25,174 nucleotides of DNA. Origin: Anaerolineae bacterium (GTDB lineage Bacteria; Chloroflexota; Anaerolineae; Aggregatilineales; Phototrophicaceae). Shown here in pieces: positions 1 to 7,999 of this stretch. The translations under genes were made by a program, and so were the position numbers. The stretch lies in NCBI GenBank assembly GCA_020848855.1, contig JADLHH010000571.1, positions 1 to 25,174 of the forward strand, given 5' to 3'. The notes under the pieces are model-generated. The model was not told the DNA's origin, did not search any database, and worked only from the letters and a program-made list of their open reading frames with translations. The stretch's first letter is position 1, and every line of letters begins with the position of its first letter.

Positions 1-93
1 AGACCCGCTCCTACGGATAGCCACACCCCAGCCATGCAATGGAGAGAAGGCTGAGGTTCGAGAAACCAGCTTCGTGGATTTTTCGCCTGGCGG

Positions 94-426
94 CTAGAAC
101 TGAAGCTCCGTCCGCACCGGGCTAAAGACATCCATCATCTGCGCGCCTTCGGGTCCGGCGTGCCCGCCGTGTTCCACGTCGCCCGGCACGAGATACACGT
201 CGCCCGGCTTGAGCACGCGCGTCTCGCCGCCGATGGTCATCGTCACCTCGCCCCGCAGGATCACCGAAATCTGCTCCTGCGGGTGGTGATGCGCCGGGAT
301 GTTCGCATTCGGCAGAAATGTGATGTACGAGAGCAGCATGTTTTCGCCCCACATCGTCTGAATACTCACGCCAGGGCGCAGTTCCTTGCCGGGGCGCTTA
401 TCCGCCTCGAAAAAGTAGGTCGTCAC
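94..426 (-). CDS. Small single-domain cupin protein
   Basis: A 110-residue single cupin barrel. The first cupin motif is visible as HHHPQEQISVILRGE (His46, His48 and Gln/Glu50-52 region) and the second as PGDVYLVPGDVEHGG with His86, so the usual metal-binding His set is present. I chose the GTG start at 426 because AAAGGA lies about 7 bases upstream; a TTG six codons earlier has no better site. Cupins of this size bind a small ligand or catalyse simple isomerase or dioxygenase reactions; the substrate cannot be told from sequence. It lies 34 bp downstream of the sulfurtransferase on the same strand and may be co-transcribed with it. The fold is certain, the function unknown. Confidence 0.85.
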   Translation of the reverse strand: MTTYFFEADKRPGKELRPGVSIQTMWGENMLLSYITFLPNANIPAHHHPQEQISVILRGEVTMTIGGETRVLKPGDVYLVPGDVEHGGHAGPEGAQMMDVFSPVRTELQF

Positions 427-460
427 CGTCGTTCCTTTCCACAATCGTCAACGCAAAGTC

Positions 461-1312
461 TCATTCAGAGCCGGTCGCCGTCGGTCGTGCCGGGTCGGTG
501 ATCCATTCGCTCCACGAACCGGCATACAGGCGCACGTCGCCTAAGCCGGCGTGCTTGATGGCGAGCACGTCGTGGGCTGCCGTGACGCCCGACCCGCAGT
601 AGCACACGATCTGAGCGGGCGGCGTCTCGCCCAGCAGCGAAGTGAAGCGCTCCCGAAGGGCTTCCGCTGGACGAAACACCCCCTCGGCGATGCTGTCCAT
701 GTAGGGTGCGCACACCGCGCCGGGGATGTGCCCCGCCACCGGGTCAATCGGCTCGACATCCCCGCGATACCGTTCCGGGGCGCGGGCATCGAGGATCAGC
801 AAATCGTGCTGCCTCATTGCGGCGAGGACTTCGGCGGCGTCGGCGATCATCTCATCGTGTGGCTGCCCGGTGAAGCGCCGCGCCGCGTTCGATTCGACGC
901 CCCCGCGCGACGGACGCCCCTCGCTCTGCCAGCGCGCCCAGCCGCCGTCGAGCACGGCGACCGATTCGTGCCCCAGCCAGCGCAGCAGCCACCACAACCG
1001 GGCGGCGAATCCCCCCACGCTGTCGTCATAGGCGACGACCTGCACCCGCGAATCGATCCCCCACGCGCCCAGCTTAGCGATCAGGGTATCCACATCCGGC
1101 AGCGGGTGGCGTCCGGTTTTGCCCGGCACAATCGGGCTGGATAAATCCTCGTCGATGTGCGCGTAGACCGCGCCGGGAATGTGCGCCTGCTCGTAGTCGC
1201 GCCGACCACGCGGCGGGTTGTCGAGCGCGAACCGGCAGTCCACCACCACCCAGTCCCGGCTGGACAGATTCTCGGCAAGTTCGGCTGTCGAAATGAGGGT
1301 CGTAAAGCTCAT
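461..1312 (-). CDS. Two-domain sulfurtransferase (rhodanese/3-mercaptopyruvate type)
   Basis: A 283-residue protein with two rhodanese domains. The C-terminal domain carries the active-site loop CYCGSGVTAAHD, with catalytic Cys239. CGSGVTA is the loop of 3-mercaptopyruvate sulfurtransferases, whereas thiosulfate sulfurtransferases usually have CRKGVTA. The N-terminal domain is the usual inactive copy, with Asp97 in the Cys position (AYDDSVGG). Family conserved motifs include DCRF near residue 25, HIPGAV twice and DGGWARW near 122. Start: ATG at 1312 preceded by GGAAGGAAACG; a codon eight residues upstream is less likely. The enzyme transfers sulfane sulfur to cyanide, thiols or a protein acceptor in the cytoplasm. 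The donor is inferred from the loop only. Confidence 0.9.
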   Translation of the reverse strand: MSFTTLISTAELAENLSSRDWVVVDCRFALDNPPRGRRDYEQAHIPGAVYAHIDEDLSSPIVPGKTGRHPLPDVDTLIAKLGAWGIDSRVQVVAYDDSVGGFAARLWWLLRWLGHESVAVLDGGWARWQSEGRPSRGGVESNAARRFTGQPHDEMIADAAEVLAAMRQHDLLILDARAPERYRGDVEPIDPVAGHIPGAVCAPYMDSIAEGVFRPAEALRERFTSLLGETPPAQIVCYCGSGVTAAHDVLAIKHAGLGDVRLYAGSWSEWITDPARPTATGSE

Positions 1313-1379
1313 ACTGGCGTTTCCTTCCGTCTGCAAGTGTCGCGTTACTCCATATCAGATGGATAAGCTGCTTTCGCAA

Positions 1380-1407
1380 GCATGGGCACGACATGTCGTG
1401 CCCATGC
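1380..1407. repeat. Dispersed palindrome, copy 1
   Basis: A perfect 28-bp palindrome whose core is GGGCACGACATGTCGTGCCC. The outer arms are GCAT/ATGC here, unlike the other copies, where the core is flanked by TA or G. As RNA it would fold into a hairpin. Confidence 0.9.
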
Positions 1408-1489
1408 GCATCAATTCAAGGATTGTTCGATGAGCCGGTTCGTGCTCTCTAATCATCCGAATCCGTCCGCCCACGCTTTTGTGTTCGCG

Positions 1490-1544
1490 CCCGTCCCTGA
1501 AATCGGGGAAGGGAGGCGCTGCTGCGCAGCGCGGGGATGGGGTC
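1490..1544. repeat. GC-rich hairpin element, copy A
   Basis: A CCCGTCCCTGAAAT pyrimidine part, a GGGGAAGGGAGG purine part, a hairpin GCGCTGC-TGC-GCAGCGC (1516-1532), then GGGGATGGGGT. The same modular layout recurs near 9854-9910 and 25045-25100, which suggests a dispersed non-coding repeat family. Confidence 0.5.
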
Positions 1545-1589
1545 GAACAGCGACCATCATCGTCGATTGTGCTGAACTGGATGCCTATG

Positions 1590-1611
1590 GGGGCACGACA
1601 TGTCGTGCCCC
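1590..1611. repeat. Dispersed palindrome, copy 2
   Basis: A perfect 22-bp palindrome with the core GGGCACGACATGTCGTGCCC and one extra G/C pair, followed by CTAC. It lies about 200 bp from copy 1 in the same gap. Confidence 0.9.
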
Positions 1612-1679
1612 TACGACAAAAATCCCCCGTCAAATTCCTTATCCATGATTCACGCTGAGAAGGCTGTCCACAACTCGCC

Positions 1680-2666
1680 TTATTCCAGATGCCGTACGTC
1701 CCACAGGTTCGGTTCGTACTTTTCCTGAAGCGCCTCACATTCCTGCGCCGTAAGCCGGAGATCGAGCGCCGCCACCGCCTGATCGAGATGCTCGACCTTG
1801 CTCACCCCAACGACCGGCGCAGTGACAACCGGGTGTTGCAGAGCCCACGCCAGCGCGATCTGCGCCGGGGTCGTTCCGCGCTGCTCGGCAACTGCTATCA
1901 CCCGGTCGAGCACGGCGTAATCCGCTTCCCGGTCGTAAAACGCGCGCGCGCGGTCGTCATTGCGGGCGCGGTTGGTGACGCCATTCCCGTCGCGCTTGCG
2001 ATTCCCGGCTAAAAAGCCGCGCGCCAGGGGACTCCAGGGCAGCACGCCGATGCCTTCCGCCTGACACAGCGGCAGCATCTCGCGCTCTTCTTCGCGGCTC
2101 ACCAGATTGTAGTGATTCTGCATCGAGACAAAGCGCGTCAGGTGGTCGCGCTCGGCGATGCACAGGTAGCGGGCAAACTGCCACGCCCGCATACTCGACG
2201 CGCCAATATAGCGCGCCTTGCCCGCCTTCACCACGTCGTGAAGCGCCTCGATTGTTTCTTCCATCGGCGTTTCCGGGTCGAAACGATGTATCTGGTATAA
2301 ATCCACGTAATCGACCCCCAGACGCCGCAGCGAAGCGTCGATGGCGTTCATAATGTGGACACGGGATAGTCCATGCTCATTCGGCGTATCGCCGGTGGGC
2401 ATAAACACCTTGGTGGCGATCACGACTTCTTCCCGCCGCGCGAATTCCCGCAGCAGGCGTCCGGTCACTTCTTCGCTGCCCCCGCGCGAATACATATCGG
2501 CGGTGTCGAAGAAGTTGATGCCCAGTTCGAGCGCGCGCCGGATGAACGGGCGCGTTTCGTCTTCCGAGAGCGTCCAGGGACGCCAGTTGGGATCGCCGAA
2601 ATTCATCGTGCCCAAACAGATGCGCGATACTTTTAAGCCAGCACGACCCAGGTTCACGTATTGCAC
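1680..2666 (-). CDS. Aldo/keto reductase
   Basis: A 328-residue AKR-superfamily enzyme that reduces carbonyls with NAD(P)H. The catalytic tetrad is complete: Asp54 and Tyr59 in FDTADMYSRGGSEEV, Lys86 in VIATKVFMP, and His127 in VDLYQIHRFD. Family motifs GLKVSRICLGTMNFG at the N-terminus and PVVGVSKVEHLDQAV near residue 285 are present, the latter forming part of the cofactor phosphate site. Length is normal. It starts at GTG 2666 with GGAGA upstream. It is the last gene of the run from the GntR regulator, 50 bp after the M29/NicX-like gene, which suggests it acts on an aldehyde or ketone in the same pathway. The substrate is unknown; the family is broad. Confidence 0.9.
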   Translation of the reverse strand: MQYVNLGRAGLKVSRICLGTMNFGDPNWRPWTLSEDETRPFIRRALELGINFFDTADMYSRGGSEEVTGRLLREFARREEVVIATKVFMPTGDTPNEHGLSRVHIMNAIDASLRRLGVDYVDLYQIHRFDPETPMEETIEALHDVVKAGKARYIGASSMRAWQFARYLCIAERDHLTRFVSMQNHYNLVSREEEREMLPLCQAEGIGVLPWSPLARGFLAGNRKRDGNGVTNRARNDDRARAFYDREADYAVLDRVIAVAEQRGTTPAQIALAWALQHPVVTAPVVGVSKVEHLDQAVAALDLRLTAQECEALQEKYEPNLWDVRHLE

Positions 2667-2716
2667 GGGCTTCTCCAGAGCTTGCGGTAATAATCACACA
2701 GGATTGGTGCGCGCGT

Positions 2717-3715
2717 TCAGGGCGTAATCTGCATTACCCCATCTTTGATAATCGTCTCGCCGTCCACGACCAGCGTCGGCTTGCTCATGATGCCGTCGTA
2801 GTGAATGTTGCTGTCAATCGTGCCGCCGACATCGGTATTCATCCCAAAACCGACGTGCATACTGCCCAGCGGGAACCGATCCTGCCGCATGTTGCCCATG
2901 AAGACCGCATACGGATTTGTGCCCACCGCCAGCTCGCAGATGACGCGGGCGTTGTCGTCGCCGTAGGTATCCAGCCAGCGCCGGAATTCGTCCGCTTCCC
3001 AGCCGCCGGTGATTTTGACGATCCTGCCTTTTTCCATGTGCAGATGAACCGGGTTGGTCAGCCGCCCCGGCGGGTGGTGGATCGTCTGGTCGATGACCAG
3101 CACGCCGTCGCCGGTGTTTTCGTTGGGCGTGCAGGCGGTTTCGCCGCCGGGAAACTGCACGAACGGCGCTTTGAACAACTCGGCGTTTGCGCTGGTGAAC
3201 TGCTGCCCCGCCGAACTGAAGCTCAGATGCCCTTCAATGCTGATGTGCAGGTCGGTTCCGTAGGGCGTCGAGATGTGAACGTCGCTGCCCTCATCCCAGA
3301 TTTTCTGAATCCGCTTGTTCCAGGCGTTGACTTCTTCGTCGCTCGCCCGAACCGCGCCTTCGGTGAACATCTCCGGCGTAATGCCTTCCGAGACGATGCG
3401 CTTTTTGCCCAGCCTGCTCAGCGACAGTCCCCACTGGCTGTGAACCAGCCCGTTGCGCGTCGTGTAGTGGATGATGGCGGCGGCTTCCGCCATCTTCTGC
3501 ACCGCCAGCGGCGGGTCGGCGTAGTCGCGCGCGCTTGGAACCATCAGCGCGATCACCGGGTGGATGCCCAGCGACTGCGCGGCGGTCGCCAGTGTCTGCC
3601 AGATGATCGGGTCGGTATCGGTGTCGGTGATAATGGCGACGGTCTCGCCCGCCACGCCGATCTTCTTGTACGGCCTGGTGGCAGCGGTGATCATCGCGAT
3701 GATTCGTGGGTCCAT
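2717..3715 (-). CDS. M29 aminopeptidase-like / NicX-like metalloprotein
   Basis: About 332 residues of the fold shared by M29 metallopeptidases (aminopeptidase T) and 2,5-dihydroxypyridine 5,6-dioxygenase (NicX). Likely metal ligands, numbered from the ATG at 3724, are Glu195 (FPGGETA), Glu264 (ICELAVGTNP), His290 (GSMHVGFG), and His308 and Asp310 (NIHYDG). The His/His/Asp set matches the iron triad of NicX and also three of the M29 ligands, so residues alone do not decide. The length is nearer to NicX (about 350) than to aminopeptidase T (about 410). The ATG at 3724 sits one base after AGGAG, so the ATG at 3715 is preferred. Its neighbours (importer, dehydrogenase, GntR regulator) favour small-molecule catabolism over peptide hydrolysis; that is inference. 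Confidence 0.8.
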   Translation of the reverse strand: MDPRIIAMITAATRPYKKIGVAGETVAIITDTDTDPIIWQTLATAAQSLGIHPVIALMVPSARDYADPPLAVQKMAEAAAIIHYTTRNGLVHSQWGLSLSRLGKKRIVSEGITPEMFTEGAVRASDEEVNAWNKRIQKIWDEGSDVHISTPYGTDLHISIEGHLSFSSAGQQFTSANAELFKAPFVQFPGGETACTPNENTGDGVLVIDQTIHHPPGRLTNPVHLHMEKGRIVKITGGWEADEFRRWLDTYGDDNARVICELAVGTNPYAVFMGNMRQDRFPLGSMHVGFGMNTDVGGTIDSNIHYDGIMSKPTLVVDGETIIKDGVMQITP

Positions 3716-3762
3716 TGTCCTCATGCTCCTTGTATCGTGATTGCGCCGGGTTCAGTGCGCGG

Positions 3763-4983
3763 CTACCACGCCGCCTGCAGCAGTTCCAGCACCTCGTTCG
3801 CGCCGCTCACCGGGCGCGGGTTCGCGCCAATCGACATGTCGCTCATCGTCCGGTCGGCGATCACCGGAAGCTGTTCCTGCATGACGCCGATGTCGCGCAG
3901 CCGCGCAGGCAAGCCGAGTTCGGCAACCAGCGCCCGGATGGCTTCGGCTGCCGCTAAACCGGCTTGCTCGCCCGTCATGCCGGACGTGTCCACGCCCATC
4001 GCCGCAGCCGCCATCGTCAGCCCCAAGCCGCTGACCGGCGCGTTGAATTCGATGCAGCGCGGCAGCAGCACCGACGAAATCATGCCGTGCGAAGCGCCGC
4101 TGACGCCGCCGGTCTGCCTGCCCAGCGCGTGGCTCAGTCCCATGCGCTTGACGAGGCTCGACCAACTGCCGAACATGCACAGCCACGCCCCGACCAGCAG
4201 ATTGCCGCGCGCCGTCAGGTTGTCCGGCTCGCGGTAGGAATGGCGAAGCTCGTAGCTCAGCACCTGAACCGCCTGCGTCGCAATCGCATCGACCACCGGG
4301 TCGCGTTCCAGCGCCGAAAGCTTGGCGATGGCATGTTCCAGCGCCTTGATGCCGGTCGAAAACCAGAGCTGCGGCGGGGTGTACACCGACAGCGCCGGGT
4401 CGAGGATGATGGTGCTGGTCAGAAGCTGCGGGTGCGAAAACACCTGCTTCCCATGCGTCACTTCGTTGGTGATGCCCATGCCCTGCGTGTGCTCGCCGCT
4501 GATCAGGGTGGTCGGCATTCCGACCTGCGGCAGCATCGCCGGGGACGAGGACTGCCACCACGTCGGGTCTTCCTTCATGCGCTTGAACGCCCGGTCGAAG
4601 CCCGCATCGTCGGTGATGTCCGCCCACAGCGCCAGCCGCATCGCCTTGGCGGTGTCGGTCGCGCTGCCCCCGCCCAGGCTCAGAATGATGTCCGGCTTCA
4701 GGTCGCGTGCCATGTCGGACGCCGCCAGGACGGCGCGGCGCGGCGTATGCTGCACTGTGTCGGCGAAAACGCCCACCAGCCGGTCGCCCAGCAGACCGCG
4801 AACGCGCTGCACCAGGTCGGTTTTCGTGTGGATCGTGTTGCCCGTCACCAGCAGCGCCCGCTGCCCGAAGCGGCTGACTTCGTTCGGCAGGCTGGCAAGC
4901 GCATCTTCGCCATAAACGATCTTGCTGAGGTCTTCGGTCGGGTCGTAGTACCCGCGATAAGCCGGCATGTTCACAATGCTCAA
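3763..4983 (-). CDS. Iron-ADH-superfamily dehydrogenase with altered metal site
   Basis: A 406-residue group III (Fe-ADH/maleylacetate reductase) protein. The nucleotide motif LGGGSATDTAK lies near residue 103. In E. coli FucO the metal is held by Asp196, His200, His263 and His277. Here the matching residues read Lys213, His217 (GIKALEHAI), His285 (GLSHALG) and His299 (GASHG), and the conserved His267 becomes Arg289. One ligand is therefore lost; maleylacetate reductases also vary at the Asp. It probably reduces or oxidises a small alcohol or keto-acid with NAD(P). Start: a TTG at 4983 has AGAGGGG seven bases upstream; the ATG at 4968 (MPAYRGYYD) lacks a good site but is possible. Confidence 0.85.
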   Translation of the reverse strand: MSIVNMPAYRGYYDPTEDLSKIVYGEDALASLPNEVSRFGQRALLVTGNTIHTKTDLVQRVRGLLGDRLVGVFADTVQHTPRRAVLAASDMARDLKPDIILSLGGGSATDTAKAMRLALWADITDDAGFDRAFKRMKEDPTWWQSSSPAMLPQVGMPTTLISGEHTQGMGITNEVTHGKQVFSHPQLLTSTIILDPALSVYTPPQLWFSTGIKALEHAIAKLSALERDPVVDAIATQAVQVLSYELRHSYREPDNLTARGNLLVGAWLCMFGSWSSLVKRMGLSHALGRQTGGVSGASHGMISSVLLPRCIEFNAPVSGLGLTMAAAAMGVDTSGMTGEQAGLAAAEAIRALVAELGLPARLRDIGVMQEQLPVIADRTMSDMSIGANPRPVSGANEVLELLQAAW

Positions 4984-5079
4984 GAAGCGTCCCCTCTTTG
5001 CTGTCCCTGCAAAAACGCGGGAGAGGTTCGGCGCGCGCCCATCCGCCGGGACAGCGCACGCCGAACTCAACCTATCTGC

Positions 5080-6156
5080 TTATAGCGATTCGGTCGCCGT
5101 TTCAACGCGACCGATCTCTGCCAGCGCATCCTCGACGATGCTCGGATCCATGAAGTCTTCCCATGCCACCGGCTCGGAGAGCGCCCCGATTTCGACGTAG
5201 GCGTTCATCGTCGCATCGTACCGTTCGCGGTCGATATCGCCGTTCGCATCCCACACGCCGCGCTCGACAAAGTCGTCCCATGCTTCCGCGACCAGTTCCG
5301 GGTCGGCATCGGGGACGATTTCGACGTACGACTGAACCGCGAAATCCTGATCGTCGATGAACATTCTGACCGACTGAATGACGGTCTTGACGTAAGCGAC
5401 GACCATATCGCGGTTCTCGGTGACGTTGCGGGTGAACGTCGCGTCGATGCCGAACAGCAGCGGCGCTTCCGCCAGCGTCGAGAGAACGTGAATTTCGGGA
5501 TTGTCGCGCACAAGCTGCAGCGCGTCGAGCGGATGGATCAGCGCGGCATCGACTTCGCCCGCCAGCAGCGCCTGGGTGCGCGCCGAAGAACCGCCCAGCG
5601 GCACAATCTCCACCTGGTCGACCGGGACGTTGTTGCGGGCGAACGCATAGCGCCCGATGCCATCGGGCGGACCACCGGGCGACGAAATCACGTATTTGCG
5701 CCCGACCATCTGCTGCCACTCGGTGATGTCCGCCCGCGTGACCATCCAGTAATCGTAGCGGTCGCCGCTGGCGAAGTTGCCCAGCCCGACCAGCGGCGCG
5801 CCCTGCAGCACCACGTCAAAGCCCGCCGGGAACAGAATGTCGGTGAAGTCGATTCGCTCGGTGACGATCAACTGAAGCGGCTCGACGGCAACGGCTGCCC
5901 CGCCGCCCGTCTCGATCAGTTCAAGATCGACGCCGTTATCAGCAAACATGCCCATTCTTTGCGCCCACACCTGCGGGATTTCGGCAAAGTCCGGCACGGC
6001 GGCTTGCTCGACCGCCAGCCGCGCGGTCAGGTTCGCCTGGGCATGGAGCAGGCGCGAAGCGTGGGTCGCCATCAGCAGCCCCCCGCCGACAGCCCCGCCG
6101 GTCAGCCGAAGAAAATCTCTGCGCGATACGCCTTTCCTGAAAAATCTACTCATCAT
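5080..6156 (-). CDS. ABC transporter substrate-binding protein, NMT1/SsuA-like, Tat-exported
   Basis: A 358-residue periplasmic-type binding protein. The N-terminus has a twin-arginine signal, SRRDFLRLTGG (Arg12-Arg13), then a hydrophobic stretch and a likely cleavage site after AQA near residue 41. There is no lipobox cysteine, so membrane anchoring is not evident. The mature part resembles NMT1/SsuA/TauA proteins: a stretch of the type AEIPQVWAQRMGMFADNGVDL, then LLAGEVDAALIHPLDAL near residue 180. The family binds sulfonates, nitrate, pyrimidine precursors or aromatic acids; the ligand here is unknown. ATG at 6156 (or 6153) follows CAGGGAG. It sits directly downstream of the two permeases, so it is the receptor of this importer. 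Tat export implies folding in the cytoplasm first. Confidence 0.88.
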   Translation of the reverse strand: MMSRFFRKGVSRRDFLRLTGGAVGGGLLMATHASRLLHAQANLTARLAVEQAAVPDFAEIPQVWAQRMGMFADNGVDLELIETGGGAAVAVEPLQLIVTERIDFTDILFPAGFDVVLQGAPLVGLGNFASGDRYDYWMVTRADITEWQQMVGRKYVISSPGGPPDGIGRYAFARNNVPVDQVEIVPLGGSSARTQALLAGEVDAALIHPLDALQLVRDNPEIHVLSTLAEAPLLFGIDATFTRNVTENRDMVVAYVKTVIQSVRMFIDDQDFAVQSYVEIVPDADPELVAEAWDDFVERGVWDANGDIDRERYDATMNAYVEIGALSEPVAWEDFMDPSIVEDALAEIGRVETATESL

Positions 6157-6297
6157 GAAATCTCCCTGATTCGCTCTCGTCTTGGCTTCCAGCTTCCATC
6201 CCGGCGGCAGCGCTGCCTGCGGACGGCAATACACCTTTCCTGCTTCTGCCAAATACGCCTCCCCTCTCCGGCGTGCCCTCGATAACGGTTCGCGTCC

Positions 6298-7101
6298 CTA
6301 GCGAAAAGCCCGCTCGGTACGCTGCCAGTGTGAAATACGCCGTTCAAGTGCGTAAGCGAGCGACATCAGCGTCACGCCAAAGATCAGGATGACCAGTACC
6401 GCCGCGAAAACCTGCGCGACCCGCAGCCGCGCCGAGTAGAAAACGATGATGCCGCCCAATCCGTTCAGCCCGATCAGAAATTCGGCGACGACCGTGCCAA
6501 TCAATGCCAGCCCCAGCCCCAGGCGCAAGCCGGTCGCGATGAACGGCAGAATCGCCGGGAGCGTGACCTCGCGCAGAATTTGCCATTCGTTCGCGCCGTA
6601 GGCGTTGGCAACTTCCAGATAGCTCCGGCTCACGCTCGACATACCGTGCAGCACGTTGAAGAAGATGGCGAAGAAACAGATCAGCCACACGACGGCGATC
6701 TTCGCCCAGAAGCCGATGCCCACCCAGATGATGATCAGCGGGATCAGCGCCAGGCGCGGCGTGACGTAGAATGCCATCATGAGCGGGTTGAGCAGCCGCC
6801 CCAGGTAGTTGATGCGCCCCGCCAGCAGTCCCAGCGGCACGGCGATCAGTACCGCCATCCCGTAGCCAATCGCCAGCACCTGCACGCTGTCGATGATCGC
6901 CTTCACCAGTTCACCGCTGCCAGCCAGTCCCGCCAGCGCCCCGATAATCGCGGTCGGGTAGGTGAAGGTGAACGGACTCTGCTGCCTGCCCCACAATTCC
7001 CAGATGAGGAGCAGAATCGCCCAGACGACGTACCGAAACGCCGCTGCGTTGACCAACCGGCTCACCATCTGAAGCCACGAACGTTTGGATTCCGCGTACA
7101 T
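6298..7101 (-). CDS. ABC transporter permease (first of a pair)
   Basis: A 267-residue inner-membrane protein of the BPD_transp_1 family with about six hydrophobic segments. The cytoplasmic EAA loop, which docks on the ATPase, is EVANAYGANEWQILREVTLP at about residues 161-180. The N-terminal YPTAI and P(R)LALIPL motifs are typical of SsuC/TauC-like permeases. ATG at 7101 has GAGG eight bases upstream. The neighbouring permease has an almost identical EAA loop and the same C-terminal TERAFR ending, so the two are paralogues that probably form a heterodimeric channel. Confidence 0.92.
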   Translation of the reverse strand: MYAESKRSWLQMVSRLVNAAAFRYVVWAILLLIWELWGRQQSPFTFTYPTAIIGALAGLAGSGELVKAIIDSVQVLAIGYGMAVLIAVPLGLLAGRINYLGRLLNPLMMAFYVTPRLALIPLIIIWVGIGFWAKIAVVWLICFFAIFFNVLHGMSSVSRSYLEVANAYGANEWQILREVTLPAILPFIATGLRLGLGLALIGTVVAEFLIGLNGLGGIIVFYSARLRVAQVFAAVLVILIFGVTLMSLAYALERRISHWQRTERAFR

Positions 7102-7159
7102 GTCTGCCGCCTCTACCCCGCGCCGTCGAGCGCGTCACATCCCTATGCTGACCGCTGCT

Positions 7160-7999
7160 TCACGGGCGAAATGCCCGCTCGGTCTTACGCCAGCGCCCCG
7201 ATCGCGCTTCGACTAGGTCACCCAGCTTCGTCAGCCCGAAGCCCAGCAGCACCAGCACGAAAATGATCACAAACGCTCGGTCGAGCCGGTAACGCGCCGA
7301 CGCCTTCTGCAGTTCGCCGCCCAGCCCGGTCACGCCGATGAAAAACTCCGCCGCGATCAAGCCCGTCAGACCGCGCGCAATCGCCTGTTTAGTGCCAATG
7401 CCGATGAACGGCAGAATCGCAGGCAGTGTCACTTCGCGGACGATCTGCCATTCGTTCGCCCCGTATGCCCGCGCGGTTTCGACGTGCGTCGAACTCACGT
7501 TGCGGACGCCATCCGCCACGTTGTAGATCATCGGAAACACGCTCGACAGGAACACGAAGATGATCCGGCTCATGTCGCTCAGCCCGAACCACAGCACCAG
7601 CAGCGGCACAAATGCCTCGCGCGGGGCGACGAAGAACGCCGTCACGATCGGACCGAAGACGCGGTTCAGCACCGCGTAGCGCCCGATCAGAAAGCCGATG
7701 GGCAAGCCGATCACGAAGGTGTACAGGAAACCGAACGCCAGCACCATCACGCTGGCAGCCAGCGCCCGAACCAGTTCGCCCGACTGAAGCATCTCGCCGC
7801 CCGCCTGAATGATCGCGGTCGGGTAGCTCGAAAAGTACGGGTTCACGTCGCGCCCGAATACATCCCACGCGACGAACAGCCCGACGTAGATCAGCAGGAT
7901 AGACAGCGTTGACAGCCGGGGCAGCCCGCGCCGGGGAACACTCATCTTGGGAACAGACGGCGTCTCAAGCCGGGGCGTATCCTTCTCACGCGCGCTCAT
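7160..7999 (-). CDS. ABC transporter permease (second of a pair)
   Basis: A 279-residue BPD_transp_1 permease. A polar N-terminus of about 30 residues precedes the first membrane segment (STLSILLIYVGLFVAWDVFG). The EAA loop reads ETARAYGANEWQIVREVTLP, matching that of the other permease at most positions. Its start at 7999 overlaps the end of the ATPase gene by 14 bp, which implies translational coupling and equal expression. Substrate specificity cannot be read from it. Confidence 0.92.
   Translation of the reverse strand: MSAREKDTPRLETPSVPKMSVPRRGLPRLSTLSILLIYVGLFVAWDVFGRDVNPYFSSYPTAIIQAGGEMLQSGELVRALAASVMVLAFGFLYTFVIGLPIGFLIGRYAVLNRVFGPIVTAFFVAPREAFVPLLVLWFGLSDMSRIIFVFLSSVFPMIYNVADGVRNVSSTHVETARAYGANEWQIVREVTLPAILPFIGIGTKQAIARGLTGLIAAEFFIGVTGLGGELQKASARYRLDRAFVIIFVLVLLGFGLTKLGDLVEARSGRWRKTERAFRP

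Larger units (their letters stand above)
1313..1679. other. Intergenic stretch with dispersed repeats
   Basis: 367 bp between the aldo/keto reductase and the sulfurtransferase contain no credible gene. They hold two copies of the GGGCACGACATGTCGTGCCC palindrome (1380-1407 and 1590-1611) and one GC-rich hairpin element (1490-1544). Short open frames here exist because the palindrome reads through as peptides such as RHVVP or TTCRAP. The gap probably separates the sulfurtransferase/cupin pair from the catabolic operon. I saw no convincing promoter. Confidence 0.7.

Noticed and set aside
1355..1738. Small genes containing RHVVP or TTCRAP peptides (also near 9908, 20438)
   Set aside because: These peptides are translations of the dispersed palindrome.
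2801..4237. 478-residue plus-strand open frame
   Set aside because: Shadow of the M29-like and dehydrogenase genes, with no recognisable domain.
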